In this document: piece by piece, positions 15,401 through 18,693 of the stretch
Position numbering within the stretch: position 1 is the stretch's first letter
Layout of the letters: every line of letters begins with the position of its first letter
NCBI GenBank assembly: GCA_964644845.1
Contig: CAZXXS010000112.1
Span: 1-18,693 of the forward strand
Reading direction: 5' to 3'
From: Geothermovivens sp964644845
GTDB lineage: Bacteria; Zhuqueibacterota; Zhuqueibacteria; Oleimicrobiales; Geothermoviventaceae
DNA length: 18,693 nucleotides
Made by a program: the position numbers and the translations under genes
The notes under the pieces: model-generated
What the model was told of the DNA's origin: nothing
The model's input: the letters and a program-made list of their open reading frames with translations, nothing else
The model's database searches: none

Positions 15401-17179
15401 TGCGCAGTCTTTGACACGGGCCGCGAAGTTGTAAACACCATTTCGCGCTGTTCCAGGGCTGGGAGGGAAATAAAGCGTCGTGTCCAGGGAAACACGACAT
15501 CCCAATGCCAGGGCCAACCACGCTGATCCTGAGTCTTTCCCGTAGCTTGTGTCAATTCGGACGGAATCGATTCCGCAGAGGGCATCGGAAATTTGCAAGT
15601 GAACCGGCCACGGGTCCGTTCGAGCCCGTGGAGGCACCGCCAGGGTCAACGCCGGCCTTGTTTGATCCCACTTAACGTCCCAGTAAGTTGTCGTGTCAGC
15701 GTTGCCGGCTACATCCACCATGCGAAGCGTGTAGACCCAGTGTCCGTCGCCGGCTGTCGGTCGCTTCAGCACAACCCGTTGCGACGTGGAGTCCAACCCC
15801 TCAAGCGCAGCTGACCACTGAACCGTCCAACTGGACGCATCAATTGGCTTTCCCAGTAGAGACACCGTGTCAACACCGGAAACACGACAAACGCCTTCCG
15901 GGCGTGGATCGAGAAACAACAAACTCAGTTCCAACGAATCTGCATTCAGACAAAGCTCTTCTGCGGGCCAGCCGGCAACCGTGGGGGGATGCACATCGTA
16001 ACCCACACTGTCTTCCCAAACGTCCGTCGGCTCGACGTTACCCGCCGAATCCTCACCCACAGCCTGGAGGTAGTACATTCCCTCACCGTCGGGGAAGCAG
16101 AAACGTGCAGAAAACGGGGTCGAAGCTGCCTGGTCAGCTTCCTTGGTGCACCGAGCGTAGATAAGGTTCGTCCGAAGCGTGTCGGCGCTGGAAGATTGAA
16201 TCTGGGGGGAAATACATGAATTCACCCACCGACCGCGCTGTTCAGACGCCAGCCGAACCGTAGGCGCTGTCAGATCCACCTTCACACTGAAGCGGAGCGT
16301 GTCCACCAAACCCCGATGAGGGACGTTGAGAGAGGAGTCACACAGGGGCAGCGATCCCCAGGCCGTGTCTCGCACCGCAATGAAAGCGTCGTACCACTGC
16401 TCCGCGAGTCCTCCCACACACAAAGTGCTTTGAACAGTCCCAGTGCCGCCAGCCGAGGTCGTCTTCCGGTTTTGGACGAACAGCCACAGCGAATCAATGG
16501 CCCCGGAAATCGCGTCGCTCGCCTGAACGGACACGCACAAACTGTCCGAACTCAACCACCATTTTCCTAACTGTCCGGGATAGGACTTTGCTCCCGTTAC
16601 ATCCGTTAACGAAAGATCCGGTTTTTCGAGGTCCAGGTAAACCGAGACCGTGTCGACGCTTTTGCCGAGAGCAGGTGCCGCCTGTTGAATTGCGGAACGC
16701 GCTGTAGTTCTCGCACGTGCTTGTTCAAGGCTGAGGCGAAAAACATACCGACCCGAAACCAGAACGTTGAACTCTGCAGGGTCAATGTACAGTGCCCCTC
16801 GAAAACGCCCAGCAATAATCGCCGAACTTGGCACACTGCCACTCAAGTCGACCCACTGCGTGCACTGTCCACCGTCCTCAGCAGTGTACCCAAGGACAAC
16901 TGCAGGCACTTGGTTACCTGAAGGAAACTGGAGTGAGACACCGTACACACTGTCGGGGTCTGAAGAGAGATCAGTACAAGAAAAATCAAAGATGCGGAGG
17001 TATGGCTTTCGGGTGACCGCGTCAACACGCAACGTGTCAACATTCATTGAGGACAAAGCAACGACAAGACCCCGACGGGGATGCTCGATGGATTGAGCGA
17101 AAACACCGAGACCGGTGGGCAAAATGGCAAGCAGGAGGGCCAGTAGGCTTGTGCTTTGCCTCGTGAGACGAGTTGACAT
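12401..17179 (-). CDS. Giant secreted Ig-like repeat protein with C-terminal FlgD-like Ig domain, 1592 aa
   Basis: Signal peptide about 1-29 (LLALLLAILP core, FAQS cleavage). Successive Ig-like beta-sandwich modules are marked by 'D-x-x-x-P-P'-type boundaries near residues 184, 302, 395, 505, 722, 1054, 1160 and 1382, and by 'D-x-A-G-N' turns near 376, 489, 591, 799, 1144, 1257 and 1475. The C-terminal 96 residues (from 1497) begin FCYPNPFTPP, contain SATIEIYDAFG, VTWDGRN and ASGGYICRI, and match the FlgD-Ig/type IX-sorting-like module common on exported proteins of FCB bacteria. It is probably a surface adhesin or structural fibre; no catalytic site is visible. The ATG at 17179 is preferred to a GTG eight codons upstream because AAGGGG lies 6 nt ahead and it begins the signal peptide. 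It is the first gene after a strong promoter and is ATGA-coupled to the PorV-like gene. Confidence 0.92.
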   Translation of the reverse strand: MSTRLTRQSTSLLALLLAILPTGLGVFAQSIEHPRRGLVVALSSMNVDTLRVDAVTRKPYLRIFDFSCTDLSSDPDSVYGVSLQFPSGNQVPAVVLGYTAEDGGQCTQWVDLSGSVPSSAIIAGRFRGALYIDPAEFNVLVSGRYVFRLSLEQARARTTARSAIQQAAPALGKSVDTVSVYLDLEKPDLSLTDVTGAKSYPGQLGKWWLSSDSLCVSVQASDAISGAIDSLWLFVQNRKTTSAGGTGTVQSTLCVGGLAEQWYDAFIAVRDTAWGSLPLCDSSLNVPHRGLVDTLRFSVKVDLTAPTVRLASEQRGRWVNSCISPQIQSSSADTLRTNLIYARCTKEADQAASTPFSARFCFPDGEGMYYLQAVGEDSAGNVEPTDVWEDSVGYDVHPPTVAGWPAEELCLNADSLELSLLFLDPRPEGVCRVSGVDTVSLLGKPIDASSWTVQWSAALEGLDSTSQRVVLKRPTAGDGHWVYTLRMVDVAGNADTTTYWDVKWDQTRPALTLAVPPRARTDPWPVHLQISDALCGIDSVRIDTSYGKDSGSAWLALALGCRVSLDTTLYFPPSPGTARNGVYNFAARVKDCAGNISVTLDSTIFFRSPEIDTLVLADTSSTASRRDHPADPGFTNDSTVLDTLYLTTMPEDPAAYLEFAGSDGVPKITKKWREVKSAIQVDTLNLSDLAVFRDGVVTVLVRLIRPAYSDTTAWDSTKIRVDRDPPKGTLVLLDPQTENNRCFPQPGWTNEPRISVSWEGLSTDVRGIWPAAGRVLSIPGTEGTYNFSAVVHDSAWVDDHAGNVVRVDPAFVYDATTVGSSDQQSWLKDPDTGSREYVDGDTLVAVFRFTAPSADEHMGVKGTWKVACSFGKKQIWTCTDFDSSEANPYVFTVPDSVREDTSKSWQNRFSIPEQWQQNGKLIYLSHAFIDSTGDISHVFVDSVRWVGLKLVASFEDPKAWQCQSARVWSNDLDSILVRVDLTQTTWQEIDTLELDYRWTPKQPDDVFPRPEKPVFTRPMPIDLPVKCAYGRITLRAKDRETGASAVYTDSLRFDSFEPEVTQFKVRDVHSVGLPHEYDAQDGWTNRDTVRVSVHFDDDCSFWPLGYVLTGDWQTTGAECRNDTVWLELLNSGDGEKQLWLAAVDSAGNQSSTRTSAITLDTKPPEWDARQGGTNSPRLFCESIFRSRGDSVWVKVGARDDHALAGFAFVVEKPTWSGDLVTVYRIDESLDSWSCLDSISVPFSTASDTFFVYGLAFDKAGNCSGVDSALVLVTRPPEMTLTAFDACDPKDSVYVNCPVQPCAGGETRDRILIHLTWKRVDSIQVWHGTTRLATLTVPTYTGEMAVDTTITSQCSAAYYDSLVAVAYQLGVVGARATYTFVVDHQAPSVNAVDAVSGPNSEEVVPFVSQPEAWVLVRAADAAPGEIARFWCRAGRSPGAYGLPPDDSTVVGSQAWYHFSFPKDSTGWWYFGAKAWDAANNGSVLTTGRVDYRMGSAAFCYPNPFTPPRERVALSFVSTKDGSATIEIYDAFGYLVWKTTAVVSKGVVDGSGPSGGVTWDGRNLAGDLVASGGYICRIMTPDGRTETVKIGVVR

Positions 17180-17244
17180 CCCAGTCCCCTTACTCCCGCG
17201 CACAGCGACCTTCCCCGCTTCGGAAACAAGGAATTTGATGTCGA

Positions 17245-17273
17245 AATATATACAACTTCTGCCAGTCTGTCAA
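17245..17273 (-). promoter_or_regulatory. Near-consensus sigma-70 promoter driving the envelope cluster
   Basis: On the minus strand a perfect TTGACA (17273-17268) is followed after exactly 17 nt by TATATT (17250-17245), five of six to TATAAT. The predicted transcription start near 17238 leaves a leader of about 60 nt before the ATG at 17179. This is the best promoter match in the window, in an AT-rich pocket between two divergent secreted-protein genes. Confidence 0.7.
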
Positions 17274-17280
17274 GAGCAAT

Positions 17281-17309
17281 TTGAACGATTCCTTGACACA
17301 TGTTATGCT
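17281..17309 (+). promoter_or_regulatory. Candidate divergent promoter for the plus-strand secreted protein
   Basis: TTGAAC (17281-17286) and TATGCT (17304-17309) are spaced by 17 nt, with a TG one base before the -10 (extended -10, TGTTATGCT). A second -35-like TTGACA at 17293 is better in sequence, but its 17-nt-spaced -10 (TAATTT) is poor. The start site would lie about 200 nt before the ATG at 17518, giving a long leader that contains the hairpin at 17431-17451. The two divergent promoters are only about 10 bp apart, so a regulator bound between them could control both. Confidence 0.4.
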
Positions 17310-17430
17310 AAGCGCTAATTTCCAACGATGCGTGTACATGTTACGTGCATTTCGCTCTCTCTGCGTAAAGCAAAGTCGAACCTTTTCCGCAAAACCTTGT
17401 TTCTGTGCCTACTAACCGCATGCGAAACTG

Positions 17431-17451
17431 GAGGCCATGGAAAATGGCCTC
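17431..17451 (+). other. Perfect leader hairpin upstream of the plus-strand secreted protein
   Basis: GAGGCCAT (17431-17438) and ATGGCCTC (17444-17451) form a perfect 8-bp stem with a GGAAA loop. It is followed by TTCGTTCTC, only weakly U-rich. It lies between the candidate promoter and the ribosome site, within the presumed 5' leader. An attenuator, a leader-stability element or a protein operator are all possible; I recognise no riboswitch class. Confidence 0.5.
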
Positions 17452-17502
17452 TTCGTTCTCCGGCTTGCTGAAATGTGCGAGGGAACGCCACCAGAAATCG
17501 AT

Positions 17503-17512
17503 CCTCCGGAGG
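17503..17512 (+). promoter_or_regulatory. Ribosome binding site embedded in a palindrome
   Basis: GGAGG (17508-17512) lies 5 nt before the ATG at 17518 and fixes the start of the plus-strand gene. It is the right half of the perfect palindrome CCTCCGGAGG, so the left half is an anti-Shine-Dalgarno sequence. With no loop the two halves cannot fold fully on themselves, but the CCTCC could sequester another GGAGG or bind a second transcript. Confidence 0.6.
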
Positions 17513-17517
17513 TTACA

Positions 17518-18693
17518 ATGTCGGCGAGGAAGAAACTCCCTGCTTATGTCCTGGCGCTCGTTCTGGCCTTGTTCTTAGGTCCACAGCGTACACCATGTCA
17601 AATCGTACAGGTTCCACTTGAATTCGTGAATGGAAGCGGTGCCATTACTTCTTCCACGTGGGCCTACGCTGTGGACGGTCAGCTCTGGGAAGACCCAGAT
17701 AAACTCGTCTTTTTGGAGGGACCCAACGCTCCCTGGGCCATTTTCAAACTCGCGGAGCCTGTTTTGGTGGAAGGTTTTGACATCTGCGTCCGTGCTGACG
17801 GGCTGAAAAGTCACGTCGGTGTACCCCGCAGGTTCAAGCTGTACGTCTCGCAGACCGACACAGCAGCAAGCAGCTTTCACGTCGTGCTGTGGGACAGCGT
17901 CATCTACTCAGCTCAGCCTCCGGCCAAACGGTACCTTTTTCACCCGACACTCGCTCGCTACATTAAACTCGTCGTCACTCCTCCGGTACCAAATAGCTAC
18001 GAGACTCTGGTACGAATTACCGAGATCGCTCTGTACAAGTCGATCGGGCCAACACTTTTGCGGAACAACCTCACCGCTGGGTACACAGGTACGTCCTACT
18101 GCGACACCCTCCGTGTGGAAGGCCTACCCACCGGTGCGTGGCTCGAGGCTGACGGTCTGCCTCAAGGTCTCAACCTCGACCCATTCACGGGGGCTGTCTC
18201 GGGAACACCTGAACAAGCTTTCGACAGCGTGTTTACCGTCCGCGCGCGCCTCGGCACGGAAATTCTCGCCGAGTTTCACCCAAAACTCACTTTGCTGGAC
18301 GTCCCCGACCTGCTCGTCGGCATCGACCCAGGCAAGGCCAACCAACTGATTCTGCTCCCCTTGCGTGAAACTGTTACCGGATTGACCTGCGGCGAACCGG
18401 ACCCTGTGGAAGTCACGGGCCTCGGTCACCCGCTCCGAATCGCTTCGAATCCGCGAAGCCCGTCGCTTGTCGTGAACGGCAACGGTGAGAACTTACCTGG
18501 TCGGGTGACCACCCTGGACCTAGCGACACGGTCTGTGAAGGGTAGATTCGACATCCCGTTTTCTCTCCGCGGGCTCTCCGTGCTCGGGTGCGACGATTAC
18601 TTAGCGCTGCGCGACGACCGCAATTTTCTCTTCACCACGCCGCTGCCGAGCGACGGCAATCTTGCCTCACCTCTCCTGCACGGCGTGTTTGAC
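17518..18693 (+). CDS. Secreted protein with discoidin-like, putative-Ig and probable beta-propeller segments (partial, 392 aa visible)
   Basis: The frame is open from 17518 to the window end. A signal peptide (AYVLALVLALFLG core, about residues 9-21) indicates export; a cysteine at 27 is not in a lipobox context. Residues about 40-175 resemble an F5/8 type C (discoidin-like) carbohydrate-binding jelly roll: TWAYAVDGQLWED at the start, FKLYVSQTD in the middle, ARYIKLVVTPP near the end. Residues about 180-260 carry LPQGLNLDPFTGAVSGTP, the signature of the He_PIG putative-Ig domain. From about 270 strand repeats (VTTLDLATRSVKGRF, LSVLGCDDYLALRDD) suggest the start of a propeller. A ribosome site GGAGG 5 nt upstream fixes the start. 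It diverges from the giant Ig-repeat gene across a shared regulatory region and is probably another surface or glycan-binding protein. Confidence 0.88.
   Translation, partial: MSARKKLPAYVLALVLALFLGPQRTPCQIVQVPLEFVNGSGAITSSTWAYAVDGQLWEDPDKLVFLEGPNAPWAIFKLAEPVLVEGFDICVRADGLKSHVGVPRRFKLYVSQTDTAASSFHVVLWDSVIYSAQPPAKRYLFHPTLARYIKLVVTPPVPNSYETLVRITEIALYKSIGPTLLRNNLTAGYTGTSYCDTLRVEGLPTGAWLEADGLPQGLNLDPFTGAVSGTPEQAFDSVFTVRARLGTEILAEFHPKLTLLDVPDLLVGIDPGKANQLILLPLRETVTGLTCGEPDPVEVTGLGHPLRIASNPRSPSLVVNGNGENLPGRVTTLDLATRSVKGRFDIPFSLRGLSVLGCDDYLALRDDRNFLFTTPLPSDGNLASPLLHGVFD

Noticed and set aside
12401..17179. Complete type IX secretion system
   Set aside because: The FlgD-Ig C-terminus and PorV-like barrel suggest it, but no SprA, GldK/L/M/N, PorU or SprE genes are present and the motor proteins are ExbB/ExbD-type, not GldL/GldM.

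Overview
The window is a bacterial chromosome segment of moderate GC. It looks like a diderm of the FCB superphylum or an uncultured relative (KSB1/Zixibacteria/WOR-3-type lineages). The basis is a giant secreted protein made of Ig-like repeats that ends in a 'YPNPF...' FlgD-like Ig sorting-type domain, next to a PorV/UPF0164-like outer-membrane barrel. Both are typical of that group. The taxonomic placement is inference.

Layout. Positions 1-90 hold the 5' end of a short-chain dehydrogenase/reductase gene on the minus strand, with a plausible promoter behind it. About 680 bp without a convincing gene follow; they contain one strong hairpin. A 60-residue two-helix membrane protein is encoded on the plus strand at 775-957. 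Positions 958-1255 are non-coding, with a CRISPR-repeat-like motif present once and a hairpin. From 17179 down to 1256 the minus strand carries one long, tightly packed gene cluster. In transcription order it encodes: (1) the giant Ig-repeat/FlgD-Ig protein; (2) a PorV-like barrel with a C-terminal alpha-helical domain, ATGA-overlapped with gene 1; (3) a possible 55-residue small protein; (4) a 584-aa MotA/TolQ/ExbB channel protein with a TonB-C-like periplasmic domain and a SAP/Rho-N-like cytoplasmic insert; (5) a second, 447-aa MotA/TolQ/ExbB protein; (6) and (7) two ExbD/TolR proteins; (8) a single-pass, cysteine-rich periplasmic protein reminiscent of TonB/TolA; (9) a 1090-aa secreted helical-repeat/PEGA-like/beta-propeller-like protein. 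A near-consensus sigma-70 promoter precedes gene 1. Positions 17204-17517 are a divergent regulatory region, and from 17518 to the window end the plus strand encodes another secreted protein (discoidin-like, putative-Ig and probable propeller segments).

How the genes may work together. The set contains every element of a proton-motive-force-driven envelope machine: two channel subunits, two ExbD-type partners, and one or two TonB/TolA-like periplasmic arms. These are linked to an outer-membrane barrel and very large exported surface proteins. No TonB-dependent receptor, Pal or TolB is encoded here. The most interesting reading is an Exb/Tol-type motor dedicated to export, display or movement of the Ig-repeat surface protein. 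It is analogous in logic to the GldL/GldM-PorV pair of the type IX system but built from ExbB/ExbD parts. The gene families are well supported by sequence. The joint function is inference.
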